A stretch of DNA of 64,000 nt from Paenibacillus sp. YYML68 (GCF_027923405.1 NZ_BQYI01000001.1:1156501-1220500); one strand, 5' to 3'. Counted from the stretch's first letter, positions 25,667-34,529 are shown. Program-made: numbers and translations. Notes: generated from the letters alone by a model not told the origin.

Positions 25667-26935
25667 CTAAATATTCTTCAATCGCTCTGGCACCCACGCA
25701 TCCTTCTCGTAGCCGCGCTTTTGCCAGTAGCCGACGTGGTCGTGGTCGAGTAGCTCGATCGTATCGAGCCACTTGACGGACTTGTACGCATACATGTCCG
25801 GTACGATGAGGCGCACGGGACCGCCGAGCTGGTTCGGCAGCGGCTGACCGTCGAGCAGGAAGGCAGCCATGACGCCATCGGCCTGGGCCTGCTCCAGCGT
25901 CAGAGAGTCGGTATAGACGCCATCGCCGGAGTAGAACTTGACGAACTGTGTCTCCGGCTTCACACCGGCCAGCTCCAACAGCCGCGTCAGCGGAATGCCC
26001 TCCCACGTGCAGTCGAGCACCGACCATCCGGTGACGCAGTGGAAGTCGATCACACGTACTTCTCGTTGCAGCTGCAGGAAGTCGTCCCAGCCCAGCGACA
26101 GCTCCTTGTCGACCAGTCCCGTGACCCGGAACCGCCAATCCGTCGATTGGAAGGAGGGGATGGACGTTACCGTATAGACACGGAATTGTCCCCGATAGCC
26201 GCCGCCGATCGGCGGGCTCGACTCGGGTAGAGGGAGCGGCGCAGGCAGCATCTGGTTGGCGTCGATCATCATGTCCTGAATCGGGACGGTCGCTCCGCCG
26301 AATAGACTCGGACTGGACTTGACCCAGCGCCAGAACGGGGGACCTACGAGCAGCAGCAGACCAGCACCGAGCACGCCGCGCACGAACGATCGACGCGTGT
26401 AGAACGGAGGAGCCTCGGAGGGGGCTGGACGAGTACGTAAAGAAGCTTCTTGCGATGGCGCCTTGCTCGCATCCTTGAGCCGCTTCAGCATGCGGCTACG
26501 GGAGAACGAATGATACACAATTAATGGAATGCCGATCCACGTCAGCACGTCGTGCAGCAACAGGGAAGCGGATGTCCATTCCGGGGGCAGGCTCCGCACC
26601 GCTGTAAGTCCATAGCCGCTGACCGTCCAGCCGATGAGAAGTGCCAGTACGAGCATCAGATTGAGCAGCTGAGGCTTGCTGGTGCGCAGCTGCTTGATAT
26701 GCCTGAGCATATAAGGCATATAGAGCAGGAGCAGGAGGGTGGAGAGGATGCCTGCTCCGATATGAGCGGCCTTCACTATCGGCCGCACGCTTATTCCCGC
26801 GAGGTCACCGCGCAGGCCGGGAACGAACAGCAGTATGCCTGTAACCGCGAGCACGAGGACGGTCCAGCCGTTCCACGCGTGCAAGAGCCGCAGCTTGCGT
26901 CCGAGCTTCAGCTCCTTCCAGGGCTGCAGCTTCAT
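25667..26935 (-). CDS. Membrane-anchored molybdopterin oxidoreductase (sulfite-oxidase/YedY-like catalytic domain)
   Basis: 422 residues. Residues 1-150 hold four to five membrane helices with spaced His (LHAWNGW, KAAHIGAG, LLHDVLTW, VYHSFS) like a di-haem cytochrome b. A twin-Arg-like stretch (TRRSFVRGVLGAG) follows near 180. The C-terminal half is the Mo-cofactor fold, with the ligand Cys in IDFHCVTGWS, then TWEGIPLTRLLELAG, GDGVYTDSL and GGPVRLIVPDMYAYKSVKW. Fusing the haem-b anchor (as in YedZ) to the catalytic subunit (YedY) is uncommon. The start overlaps the stop of the DM13 gene (ATGA). Likely a quinol-linked reductase or oxidase at the outer membrane face. Confidence 0.82.
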   Translation of the reverse strand: MKLQPWKELKLGRKLRLLHAWNGWTVLVLAVTGILLFVPGLRGDLAGISVRPIVKAAHIGAGILSTLLLLLYMPYMLRHIKQLRTSKPQLLNLMLVLALLIGWTVSGYGLTAVRSLPPEWTSASLLLHDVLTWIGIPLIVYHSFSRSRMLKRLKDASKAPSQEASLRTRPAPSEAPPFYTRRSFVRGVLGAGLLLLVGPPFWRWVKSSPSLFGGATVPIQDMMIDANQMLPAPLPLPESSPPIGGGYRGQFRVYTVTSIPSFQSTDWRFRVTGLVDKELSLGWDDFLQLQREVRVIDFHCVTGWSVLDCTWEGIPLTRLLELAGVKPETQFVKFYSGDGVYTDSLTLEQAQADGVMAAFLLDGQPLPNQLGGPVRLIVPDMYAYKSVKWLDTIELLDHDHVGYWQKRGYEKDAWVPERLKNI

Positions 26936-27516
26936 GCAGCCTCACCCTTTGCTGCAGGCTTCAAGGCCGCATAGCCAAAATCGACATGAAACGCACGGCA
27001 ATAGATGACCACGGTGTCGTTCTGAGTAAGATCAAGTCCATCCGGCAGCTCGTAATTGTGACTGCCTGTATTGCCCTTCAGCTGACCGAGGCTAATCCCT
27101 TCGCTAGTCTTCTGATCGCCCTTCTTCACATAGACGAACAGATCGGGACCATTCGTAGCATCAAGCGACTCGAGTCGAAGATAGCTTTTCCCGTCCGCGA
27201 CTACTGTGTACACTTTGCCTTGGGCATAATGTCCGGGATCGCCGTCCACGAAGCTTCCTTCATAACGCGTCGGTACGTCCTCACTTGCTGCAGCTGGTGT
27301 CGCATCTGGCTTCGGGACGACGGCAGCCGCTTCCTCCTTCGTAGCCGATGGAGGCTGCTGACCGGGCTGTTCCGAGGCGTTGCTGGATACTCTCGTACTT
27401 GATGAGGCCGGCAGCGCTTCTTCAACATGCTTACTGATTAAGAGAGGGGAGCCGAGCCACCAGCCGATCCCGATGACGACAATGAGGCTGATGATGCCTA
27501 TTGTTTTTTTGACCAT
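26932..27516 (-). CDS. DM13-domain membrane-anchored electron-transfer-like protein
   Basis: 194 residues; ATG at 27516 with AGGAGG. One N-terminal membrane helix (IGIISLIVVIGIGWWLG), a Pro/Ala/Ser-rich linker (50-95), then a DM13 domain (RYEGSFVDGDPGHYAQGKV, then TNGPDLFVYVKKG, then TVVIYCRAFHVDFGYAAL). DM13 domains have been proposed as haem- or cofactor-linked redox modules; the conserved Cys is in IYCRAF. Coupled translationally to the molybdopterin enzyme, which suggests it is its electron or substrate partner. Confidence 0.85.
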   Translation of the reverse strand: MVKKTIGIISLIVVIGIGWWLGSPLLISKHVEEALPASSSTRVSSNASEQPGQQPPSATKEEAAAVVPKPDATPAAASEDVPTRYEGSFVDGDPGHYAQGKVYTVVADGKSYLRLESLDATNGPDLFVYVKKGDQKTSEGISLGQLKGNTGSHNYELPDGLDLTQNDTVVIYCRAFHVDFGYAALKPAAKGEAA

Positions 27517-27657
27517 ACTCACTTCTACCTCCTGACAGCTATTGTAGTGTGTGCGACATGGATAAGTTCTCCTCATCTCATTGTATCAGCTGAGGTGGTT
27601 TGGAGGAAATGGAAGAGCAAACCTAGCCGTGTTATTATGAGGGCAGAGGTGATACAC

Positions 27658-28164
27658 ATGCTTGATGAGCTGGAGACCGATGAGCGGTATGAGCTTTGGG
27701 GTGGTGTGAAGCAGATGATGACACCTAGAGGGACGGAACATGCGTACATTTTGTCCAACTTGAACGGATTGATCTATTCCTTCGTCAAGATAAGAGGGTT
27801 AGGCAAGTTGTTCGCTAACAACACCGCACTCTATCTTCATGGGGATGTCACCTGTAAGGACTATCGATTAGCGGACCTTTCCTTTGTTAGCAAGGAGAGG
27901 CTTGATCGAGTGCAGGCACGAGGCATCTATGGTCCTCCCGATCTGGTCGTCGAGATTGTGTCCCCTGGACGACGGAATGCAGAGCGTGATCTAGTGGAGA
28001 AATTCTCGATCTATGAGCGGTAGGGGGTTCAAGAGTATTGGATCATTACTCCATACATTGAGGATATTAAGCTGTACGGACTTCATGATCAGAAGTATCG
28101 TCTATTGAATGCTTCAGAGGTGCTGCATGGTATTGTCTTGAAGCATGAGGATGTATTCGAATAA
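27658..28164 (+). pseudogene. Uma2-family (DUF820) endonuclease with premature stop
   Basis: ATG at 27658 with GAGGTG six bases upstream. PD-(D/E)XK-type Uma2 core (RYELWGGVKQMMTPRG, then YRLADLSFVSKERL, then GPPDLVVEIVSPG). An in-frame TAG at 28021 stands where the family has Tyr (YERYGVQEYW), and the same frame continues intact (GVQEYWIITPYIEDIKLYGL) to a TAA at 28162. A single-base nonsense change explains it. The first 121 codons, including the catalytic region, could still be made. Confidence 0.8.
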
Positions 28165-28173
28165 TGTTGTAAC

Positions 28174-28210
28174 TAACCCGCTAGCATCCACATAGGAAGC
28201 AGGCGGGTTA
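28174..28210 (+). terminator. Terminator after the Uma2 pseudogene
   Basis: Perfect 8-bp stem TAACCCGC / GCGGGTTA with a long loop, ten bases past the final stop; followed by TTGC, a weak T-tract. Confidence 0.6.
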
Positions 28211-28238
28211 TTGCTGTAATGAGGAGGCTGATATCTTT

Positions 28239-28382
28239 ATGAAGCAGCGGGTGTGGCTCATGGCAGCAGCATTCTTGTTCTGTATCGTGCTGATCCTTTT
28301 CATTGACTTGTTCACTATTCTGTCCACGACATTGCTGCAGCAGTTATATGCCATCATGTCATACAACTCTAAGAATCGCTAA
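28239..28382 (+). CDS. 47-residue single-span membrane peptide
   Basis: ATG at 28239, AGGAGG 11 bases upstream. The sequence begins MKQRVWLMAAAFLFCI and continues hydrophobic (VLILFIDLFTIL) before a short polar tail ending SYNSKNR. One membrane helix. No family recognised; the clean ribosome site and isolation make it a plausible small gene. Confidence 0.5.
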   Translation: MKQRVWLMAAAFLFCIVLILFIDLFTILSTTLLQQLYAIMSYNSKNR

Positions 28383-28386
28383 TGAG

Positions 28387-29217
28387 CTAAGGCAATTGGA
28401 TTAATATTCCCTTAACGTACCTGTAATGTACCGAAGTGTCCGTCAGAAAGTCACCAGCTTGAATGACAGGCTGATCGTTCTCCAGCATAAGTCGGGTGTA
28501 AGGTATGCCTGTTCTTCCGCTTTGCGAATTCATGTTGCTCACCTCAAGCTGTTCATTCGTCGATCGAAAAATGGCTAGATCTGGTGGGTTGTTGTGTACA
28601 CCTTCAAATACGGCAACGAGCTCAGTCAGACCGTCTCCATCCAGATCGAGGAGCCTGGGACGACCGATCACTTGCCAAGTCAGTAGCTTACCGTCAGCCT
28701 CGTCATATCCAATCAGGTGCCAGGTCGTGAACGAAGTCCCCAGACCTGCTATAATCCTAACATCGTTGACTCCCGAAGTATACGGAGGCTTCAAGAGCTC
28801 TACAGCAACCTCGTCAAGACCATAGGACGCTGCAACATCCCCGAGCTCGTACAGTCGTCCCTTGTGCTCCAGATAAACATACGCTTCACCTGCACGCCCG
28901 ACATTGCCTTTCTCAACAAAGAAATGAGCCTCAATAGGCGCGTCAGCGGCATCGCTTAACACGACAGATTTCACGTGGTCCCAGTCTGGCTTCGGCTGGC
29001 CTTCCGTAAGAGCTTGCATGGTGACAGGCTGAAAGGTTAACGAAATCGCTTCTTCCGCGCGCTCGCTTGGAGCTTCTGGATGCGGAGCGGGGAGGACATG
29101 GTGACGTTCTTGCGGTTCAGGAGAAGGTGAGTGCGAGACTGCACAGGCGCCAAGGATGGCTGCCATGGACCACACCGTGAGGGTAGCCAGGCAGGAGGTT
29201 CTGATCAACAGGTTCAT
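28387..29217 (-). CDS. Lipoprotein with calcium-loop-like motif
   Basis: 276 residues; AAGGGA upstream of the ATG at 29217. Signal peptide with lipobox (AAILGACAV, Cys25), then a Pro/His/Glu-rich linker, then a domain of repeated beta strands. It contains an integrin/FG-GAP-like DLDGDGLTELVAVFEG and the pattern GLGTSFTTWHLIGYDEADGK. Similar DLDGDGxxE proteins in Bacillales are surface lipoproteins of unknown role. Monocistronic. Confidence 0.7.
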   Translation of the reverse strand: MNLLIRTSCLATLTVWSMAAILGACAVSHSPSPEPQERHHVLPAPHPEAPSERAEEAISLTFQPVTMQALTEGQPKPDWDHVKSVVLSDAADAPIEAHFFVEKGNVGRAGEAYVYLEHKGRLYELGDVAASYGLDEVAVELLKPPYTSGVNDVRIIAGLGTSFTTWHLIGYDEADGKLLTWQVIGRPRLLDLDGDGLTELVAVFEGVHNNPPDLAIFRSTNEQLEVSNMNSQSGRTGIPYTRLMLENDQPVIQAGDFLTDTSVHYRYVKGILIQLP

Positions 29218-29390
29218 GGGATAACCGTCCCTTATACGAGTATGTTACCTCTAATACATAGAAATAATGATCAGCACTTACATCTCTTATCATTGTAAAT
29301 GGTTGTCATGCTATTGTTCAATCCTATATGCTATACCTACGAACATGATATATATAGAATAATCCCTCTTACATAGAAAGGAAGTCGAAG

Positions 29391-30185
29391 ATGAACGTCA
29401 TACGTCAGCTCGTTCGGTTCGGCATGGCGCAGGCACTCTCCTGCGTATTCCCTGTCGTCATCTTCGGGGCGCTCGCCGTCACGAAGCTGCTGCCGCTGCC
29501 GTGGCTGCCGCGGTACGACTGGCTGCTGCTGATCTGCCTCGCGATGCAGGTGTGGATGGTGCGCTCGGGACTTGAGACGCGGGATGAGCTGAAGGTCATC
29601 ACCGTATTCCATATCATTGGCCTTGCGCTTGAGTGGTTCAAGGTGCACATGGGCTCCTGGTCGTATCCGGAGGAAGGCTTCACCAAGGTGCTCGGCGTTC
29701 CGCTCTACAGCGGCTTCATGTACGCGAGCGTGGCGAGCTACTTGTGTCAGGCGTGGCGCAGGTTGAACGTAGAGCTCATCAGGTGGCCCACGCTGTGGCT
29801 GGTCGTGCCGCTGGCCGCTGCGATTTACATGAATTTCTTCACCCATCATTACTGGCTCGATCTGCGCTGGTGGCTGTCCGCCCTCGTGGTGGTCGTGTTC
29901 TGGCGAACGTGGGTTACGTATGAGGTGGGCACGACGAGATACCGCATGCCGCTCGTGCTGTCCTACGTCTTGATTGGCTTCTTCATCTGGATCGCGGAAA
30001 ATATCGCCACCTTCTTCGGCGCTTGGCAGTACCCTGACCAGCAGGCCGCCTGGCGTCTCGTTCACCTCGGTAAGCTCAGCTCGTGGCTGCTGCTCGTCAT
30101 CGTCAGCTTCCTGATCGTAGCGTCGCTGAAGCTCGTGAAGCAGCGTGGCAATGAACAGGAACAAGGTCATTCTTTACCTTATTAA
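29391..30185 (+). CDS. DUF817 integral membrane protein
   Basis: 264 residues with seven to eight hydrophobic helices; AAAGGAAG six bases upstream of the ATG. Family-like motifs include EWFKVHMGSWSYPEEG, GVPLYSGFMYASVASY and WIAENIATFFGAWQYP. The repeated E-x(3)-K-x(2)-G-x-W-x-YP pattern suggests an ancient carotenoid-pathway-like membrane fold, but the function is unknown. Confidence 0.82.
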   Translation: MNVIRQLVRFGMAQALSCVFPVVIFGALAVTKLLPLPWLPRYDWLLLICLAMQVWMVRSGLETRDELKVITVFHIIGLALEWFKVHMGSWSYPEEGFTKVLGVPLYSGFMYASVASYLCQAWRRLNVELIRWPTLWLVVPLAAAIYMNFFTHHYWLDLRWWLSALVVVVFWRTWVTYEVGTTRYRMPLVLSYVLIGFFIWIAENIATFFGAWQYPDQQAAWRLVHLGKLSSWLLLVIVSFLIVASLKLVKQRGNEQEQGHSLPY

Positions 30186-30292
30186 TCGTTCATGCTGTGA
30201 ATAGCTAATGAGCTGAATCAAGGAGAAGAACGGCAAGATGCGTCTTGACGGTACGGACCGACAATATATCCATCAATAATCTTACTTATAAT

Positions 30293-30330
30293 GTAAAAAA
30301 GAGCCTCTGACACTCAGGTCAGAGGCTCTT
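30293..30330 (-). terminator. Terminator, strongest on the minus strand
   Basis: Perfect 13-bp stem AAGAGCCTCTGAC / GTCAGAGGCTCTT, loop of six. On the minus strand it is followed by TTTTTT, so it best serves the GGDEF gene; it can also stop DUF817 transcription. Confidence 0.85.
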
Positions 30331-30462
30331 GAGCTTGCTCGAAGCTCGGATCGATGTCAGAGGTGTCAGAGCTGTCAGTGGCTAGACTTCGCGATGCCGC
30401 GCCGTCTGCCAGGACGATAAGACAAGGCGGGCTGGGATGCTCGATTCCTGCTCTCACAGCCT

Positions 30463-31494
30463 CTATGCCAGCTGCACCCGGTTGCGTCCCAGATGCTTCG
30501 CCTCGTACAGCGCTTCGTCAGCTTGGTGGAGCAGCTCTTCCTTCGACTGGCCGCGGTACGGACAGACGCCGAAGCTCATCGTCACCGAGAAGGGCTGGCC
30601 GTCCGCATCGAAGCGAAGCTGCGCGATGCGCTCCCTCAGCTCCTCGAGCCGAGCGGCCACCTTGGCGGTGTCTTGATCATAGACGAGCAACGCGAATTCT
30701 TCACCGCCGTAGCGGTACGCGCTGCCGATCGGCGGGCAGAAGTGCGTATCGAGCGTCGCAGCGACCTCCTTCAATACGAGATCGCCAGTCTGATGCCCGT
30801 AGCGGTCATTGACCGACTTGAAGTAATCGATATCGGCCATGACGACAACGAGCCGCTTCGACTTGTGCAAGGAATCCGATAATGATTCCTGGAAGCAGCG
30901 GTGGTTGTACAGGCCGGTGAGGTAGTCCTTCTTCGCGAGCTGCTCATAGAAGCTTTTCTCGCTCAAGTGCTTCCGCTCCCGCGCTACGATGACCCCGCCT
31001 AATCCACCGACGAACAACAGGTAGATGTAGTTCATTACATGATACGGAAGCGGATGTACAGGCAGAAGTGCTCCCGATATGGCGAGGATGCCGGTGTAGC
31101 CAGCTGCGAGCAGCACAGCCAAATAAAGACCGCCCCGCACGCCCCAATAGACAGAAGCATGCAGCACGATTAGATAGCTGATCGGGAACAGCGGGCTGCC
31201 CGCCCAGCCGGTCAAGCTCATGATCGACAAGACCGCAACGAGGTCGAACACAATTCCAAGACGGGTGATGACATAGTAGGTGCGGCTATGGAGAGGCGAC
31301 CGCCATAGGACGAGCTGGGCAGTGGCCATATAGGCAAGCCCGAACCCGGCCAGAGCCCAGAAGTAAGGCAGGGTCTCCACCGTTTCGTAATATGCTAAGT
31401 ACATCCAGATGCAAGCGAATAGAAAGAACCAGCGAAGCAACGAGAACAGTGCCTCAAGGAACTGGTCACTCTTAGGTGTAGCGTTCATTTTCAT
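30463..31494 (-). CDS. Membrane diguanylate cyclase (GGDEF)
   Basis: 343 residues; GGGGG seven bases before the ATG. Six or so membrane helices (20-170) form an integral sensor. A short coil leads to a GGDEF domain (DYLTGLYNHRCF, then ADIDYFKSVNDRYGHQTGD, then active site YGGEEF, then MSFGVCPY, then DEALYEAKHLGRNRV). The signature is intact, so c-di-GMP synthesis is expected. No obvious RxxD inhibitory site precedes the active loop. No EAL domain. It lies downstream of a small secreted peptide gene on the same strand. Confidence 0.92.
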   Translation of the reverse strand: MKMNATPKSDQFLEALFSLLRWFFLFACIWMYLAYYETVETLPYFWALAGFGLAYMATAQLVLWRSPLHSRTYYVITRLGIVFDLVAVLSIMSLTGWAGSPLFPISYLIVLHASVYWGVRGGLYLAVLLAAGYTGILAISGALLPVHPLPYHVMNYIYLLFVGGLGGVIVARERKHLSEKSFYEQLAKKDYLTGLYNHRCFQESLSDSLHKSKRLVVVMADIDYFKSVNDRYGHQTGDLVLKEVAATLDTHFCPPIGSAYRYGGEEFALLVYDQDTAKVAARLEELRERIAQLRFDADGQPFSVTMSFGVCPYRGQSKEELLHQADEALYEAKHLGRNRVQLA

Positions 31495-31611
31495 AGTAGG
31501 ACCCCCTAGTTGGCAGGGAAGAATTGGACTTTAATTTCATTATACAACATAGGGACATTTATACCACGGTTAATTTTTGAGGTGGAGAAGGACAGCTCGA
31601 ATGACAAGAAT

Positions 31612-31634
31612 GGCCGACCGATTGTCGGTCGACC
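31612..31634. terminator. Hairpin downstream of the small secreted peptide gene
   Basis: GGCCGACCGA / TCGGTCGACC (one mismatch) with loop TTG, 22 bases past the peptide stop. The T-tract on the minus strand is weak, so it might attenuate rather than stop. Confidence 0.5.
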
Positions 31635-31656
31635 ATGTCCTTGTATCATATGCGGA

Positions 31657-31815
31657 TTAACGAAGGAAGTACCACCAGTATGCCATTTCACACGTTTCAG
31701 CCATTCCTTTAGGCACATAGCCGTAATACATGGCATCGGCCTCTGCCGGAGTGAGTATACCCGAGCCTACCGCGACGACTGCTGCGACTGCACCGATCAT
31801 CATTAGCTTTTTCAT
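31657..31815 (-). CDS. 52-residue secreted peptide precursor
   Basis: ATG at 31815 with AAGGAGG 11 bases upstream. A Lys-start signal peptide (MKKLMMIGAVAAVVAV...) ends near TPAEADA and leaves a mature part of about 24 residues (starts MYYGYVPKGM, ends YWWYFLR) with a single Cys and many aromatics. No family known to me. A strong ribosome site and a palindrome upstream support it as a real, regulated gene. Candidate signal or surface-active peptide; function unknown. Confidence 0.6.
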   Translation of the reverse strand: MKKLMMIGAVAAVVAVGSGILTPAEADAMYYGYVPKGMAETCEMAYWWYFLR

Positions 31816-31896
31816 GAAACAAACATCCTCCTTAAGGTTCTGTAGTTATCGATTGCTTCGTGTGGCTTTCGATGAAGTTATTATCGCACGGATGAA

Positions 31897-31913
31897 TGAT
31901 ACATTCTGTATCA
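31897..31913. promoter_or_regulatory. Palindromic operator-like site TGATACA-TTC-TGTATCA
   Basis: Perfect 7-bp arms with a 3-base spacer, 82 bases upstream of the secreted peptide gene and 160 bases upstream of rocD on the other strand. Size and symmetry fit a dimeric repressor site. Confidence 0.45.
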
Positions 31914-32004
31914 CATAACACGAAGTAACGGTGAAGTTTGACACGTTCGGAACAGCTTGCACCAACAGAAGCGGACAGGAATATATTACATGTATAATAG
32001 TCGA

Positions 32005-32019
32005 AAAAATCAGAAAATT
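32005..32019 (+). promoter_or_regulatory. CodY-box-like sequence upstream of rocD
   Basis: AAAAATCAGAAAATT matches 12 of 15 bases of the CodY consensus AATTTTCWGAAAATT, the right half perfectly. It lies 56 bases before rocD. A TATAAT at 32046-32051 downstream of it lacks a good -35. Confidence 0.45.
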
Positions 32020-32074
32020 ATCGCTATTTGCGAATCGTTTCTTGATATAATGGAGGCAAAGGGAGGCTGATCCG

Positions 32075-33274
32075 ATGAAAACATCCAATGAGCTGATCCA
32101 ACTAACGAATCAGTACGGTGCTGCCAATTATTATCCGCTTCCGATCGTGATCGTGAAGGGGGAAGGTGTGTGGGTGGAGGATGTGGATGGCAAGCGTTAC
32201 ATCGACATGCTTAGCTCCTATTCAGCGCTTAATCATGGACATCGGCATCCTGCGATCCTGCAGGCATTGCTCGAGCAGGCCGGCAAGGTCACGCTGACCT
32301 CAAGAGCGTTTCACCATGAGCATCTGGGTGAGCTGTACGAATGTCTTCATCGACTCACGGGTAAAAGCCGCTTCCTCCCGATGAACACAGGAGCGGAGGC
32401 GGTGGAGACCGCGATCAAGGCGGCGCGGCGGTGGGCGTACCGGGTGAAGGGCGTGCCGAGCAATGAGGCGGAGATTATCGTATGCTCGAACAATTTTCAC
32501 GGACGGACGACGACGATCACGTCATTCTCGACAAGCGCTGCGTACAAGGACGGCTTCGGTCCGTTCACGCCGGGGTTCACCGTCATTCCGTTCGGCGATG
32601 CCGAGGCGCTGCGCCAGGCGATCACGCCGAATACGGCAGCGTTCCTGGTGGAGCCGATCCAGGGGGAAGCGGGCATCGTGCTGCCGCCGGACGGCTACCT
32701 GCAGCAGGCGGCGCGCATCTGCAAGGACAACCGCGTGCTGCTGCTGGCCGATGAGATTCAGACAGGGCTTGGTCGTACCGGTGCACCGTTCGCCTGCGAT
32801 CATGAGGGCGTCGTGCCCGATATGTATATCTTGGGCAAATCGCTCGGTGGCGGCGTCATGCCTGTGTCGATGGTCGCCGCAGACGACGAGGTGATGCAGG
32901 TGTTCGATCCGGGCTCCCACGGCTCGACGTTCGGGGGGAATCCGCTTGCGAGCGCGGTCGCTATTGCCGCGTTGAAGGTGTACGAGAATGAGCGGCTGGC
33001 TGACCGTTCCCGCACGCTCGGTGAGTATTTGATGGAGCGGCTGCAGGTGCTGACGAGTGTGGAGCGGGTGAAGGACATCCGCGGTCGCGGGCTGTTCGTC
33101 GGCATCGAGCTGACCTGCAAGGCGAGGCCTTACTGCGAGCGGCTAATGGAGCTGGGTCTGCTGTGCAAGGAGACACACGACACGACGATTCGTCTTGCGC
33201 CTCCATTGACGATCACGCAGGAGGAGCTGGACTACGCGATTGAACGAATCGTGAAGGTGCTTCGTGAGGAATAA
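32075..33274 (+). CDS. rocD: Ornithine aminotransferase
   Basis: 399 residues; GGGAGG seven bases upstream of the ATG. Class III PLP aminotransferase: [70 protein letters not shown], and the PLP Lys in [17 protein letters not shown]. It converts ornithine and 2-oxoglutarate to glutamate semialdehyde and glutamate in arginine catabolism. Followed 50 bases later by arginase. Full length for the family. Confidence 0.95.
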   Translation: MKTSNELIQLTNQYGAANYYPLPIVIVKGEGVWVEDVDGKRYIDMLSSYSALNHGHRHPAILQALLEQAGKVTLTSRAFHHEHLGELYECLHRLTGKSRFLPMNTGAEAVETAIKAARRWAYRVKGVPSNEAEIIVCSNNFHGRTTTITSFSTSAAYKDGFGPFTPGFTVIPFGDAEALRQAITPNTAAFLVEPIQGEAGIVLPPDGYLQQAARICKDNRVLLLADEIQTGLGRTGAPFACDHEGVVPDMYILGKSLGGGVMPVSMVAADDEVMQVFDPGSHGSTFGGNPLASAVAIAALKVYENERLADRSRTLGEYLMERLQVLTSVERVKDIRGRGLFVGIELTCKARPYCERLMELGLLCKETHDTTIRLAPPLTITQEELDYAIERIVKVLREE

Positions 33275-33324
33275 CGTTGTCATGCAATCATAAGGCTGTG
33301 CCTACAACAAGGAGGATGAGGACG

Positions 33325-34239
33325 ATGAATCCAAGCCGTAACCGACATATCAGCGTACTCGGCGTACCGATGGATCTGGGCGCTGACCGACGCGGCGTTG
33401 ACATGGGACCGAGCGCCATTCGTTGCGCAGGTCTCGAGCAGCGGCTGGAGGCGCTTGGCTACACGGTGCACGATGAAGGCGACTTGACGGTGCGCCGAGC
33501 CCGCATCCTGCCGACTCCCGGTACGAACCTGAAATATTTATACGAGATTGCCCGCGTGAACGGCGAGCTGTGTGAGCAGGTGTCTGGCATCGTGACGGCC
33601 GGACGGTTCCCGCTCATCATCGGCGGTGATCACAGCATCGCGGTCGGCACGCTCGCCGGTCTGACGTCACATTACGGGAAGCTAGGCGTCATCTGGTACG
33701 ATACGCACGGTGACGTCAACACGGCCGAGACGTCGCCTTCCGGCAACATCCACGGGATGGCGCTCGCCATCGCACTCGGCTGCGGGCACGAGCTGCTCAC
33801 GTCAATCGGCGGACCGGATCGCTCGCGCATTCACCCCGAGAATGTCGTCATTATCGGGGCGCGGTCGCTCGACGAGGGCGAGAAGCTGTTCCTGCGCAAG
33901 CTGGGCATACGGGTATTCACCATGCATGAGATCGACCGCATCGGCATGGCGAGCGTCATGGAGCAGGCGCTGCGCATTGTGACCAGCGGGACGGACGGTG
34001 TGCATCTGAGCCTTGATCTTGACGCGCTCGATCCGTCGTTCGCTCCGGGCGTCGGCACGCCGGTGCCAGGCGGGCTCAGCTTCCGCGAGAGCCAGCTTGC
34101 GATGGAGATGATCGCCGAGGCGAACGTGCTCGTTGGCGCCGAATTCGTCGAGGTGAATCCGATCCTCGACCATCTGAATTCGACAGCCAAGGTTGCGGTC
34201 GAGCTGGCCGGCTCGCTGTTCGGCGAGACGATATTGTGA
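33325..34239 (+). CDS. rocF: Arginase
   Basis: 304 residues; AAGGAGG nine bases before the ATG at 33325; an upstream in-frame ATG abuts the site. Mn-binding motifs: GGDHSIAVG, DTHGDVNT (usual DAHGD with Ala to Thr) and LDLDALDPSFAPG. GVDMGPSAIR is the family start. It hydrolyses arginine to ornithine and urea, feeding RocD. The Thr substitution lies beside, not at, the metal ligands. Cytoplasmic; likely induced by arginine or released by CodY with rocD. Confidence 0.95.
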   Translation: MNPSRNRHISVLGVPMDLGADRRGVDMGPSAIRCAGLEQRLEALGYTVHDEGDLTVRRARILPTPGTNLKYLYEIARVNGELCEQVSGIVTAGRFPLIIGGDHSIAVGTLAGLTSHYGKLGVIWYDTHGDVNTAETSPSGNIHGMALAIALGCGHELLTSIGGPDRSRIHPENVVIIGARSLDEGEKLFLRKLGIRVFTMHEIDRIGMASVMEQALRIVTSGTDGVHLSLDLDALDPSFAPGVGTPVPGGLSFRESQLAMEMIAEANVLVGAEFVEVNPILDHLNSTAKVAVELAGSLFGETIL

Positions 34240-34374
34240 GGAGCGCTTATTTACCGCTCACCTGGGCCACTGACCATTTTGCAAGCTGACGTGACGCTCG
34301 CCCATCCCACTTGCGTCCTTCCGACATAAGATATAGCGTAAGACAACAAAACAACTTCGAGGAGGACGATATTC

Positions 34375-34473
34375 ATGGCATACGCAGCGGGCGCAGGTGT
34401 TTGGACTTCCACAGGTGCAATTCTGGTTCTCTTCATCCTGCTTGTCATCATCAGCCGTTCGTTCCTGTACTAA
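34375..34473 (+). CDS. YjcZ-family small sporulation membrane peptide
   Basis: 32 residues (starts MAYAAGAGVW, then hydrophobic AILVLFILLVII, ends SRSFLY); GGAGG nine bases upstream. Matches the short Gly-rich head plus LVLFILLxII helix of the YjcZ family, abundant in Bacillales spores. A single-span peptide, probably in the forespore or mother-cell membrane. Confidence 0.8.
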   Translation: MAYAAGAGVWTSTGAILVLFILLVIISRSFLY

Positions 34474-34481
34474 TTGCAACG

Positions 34482-34501
34482 AGGCAGCCTGATGGCTGCC
34501 T
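34482..34501 (+). terminator. Short hairpin after the YjcZ gene
   Basis: AGGCAGCC-TGAT-GGCTGCCT followed by TACTTAC; GC-rich 8-bp stem nine bases past the stop codon. Confidence 0.65.
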
Positions 34502-34529
34502 TACTTACATATATTTGCATTTTACAGCT

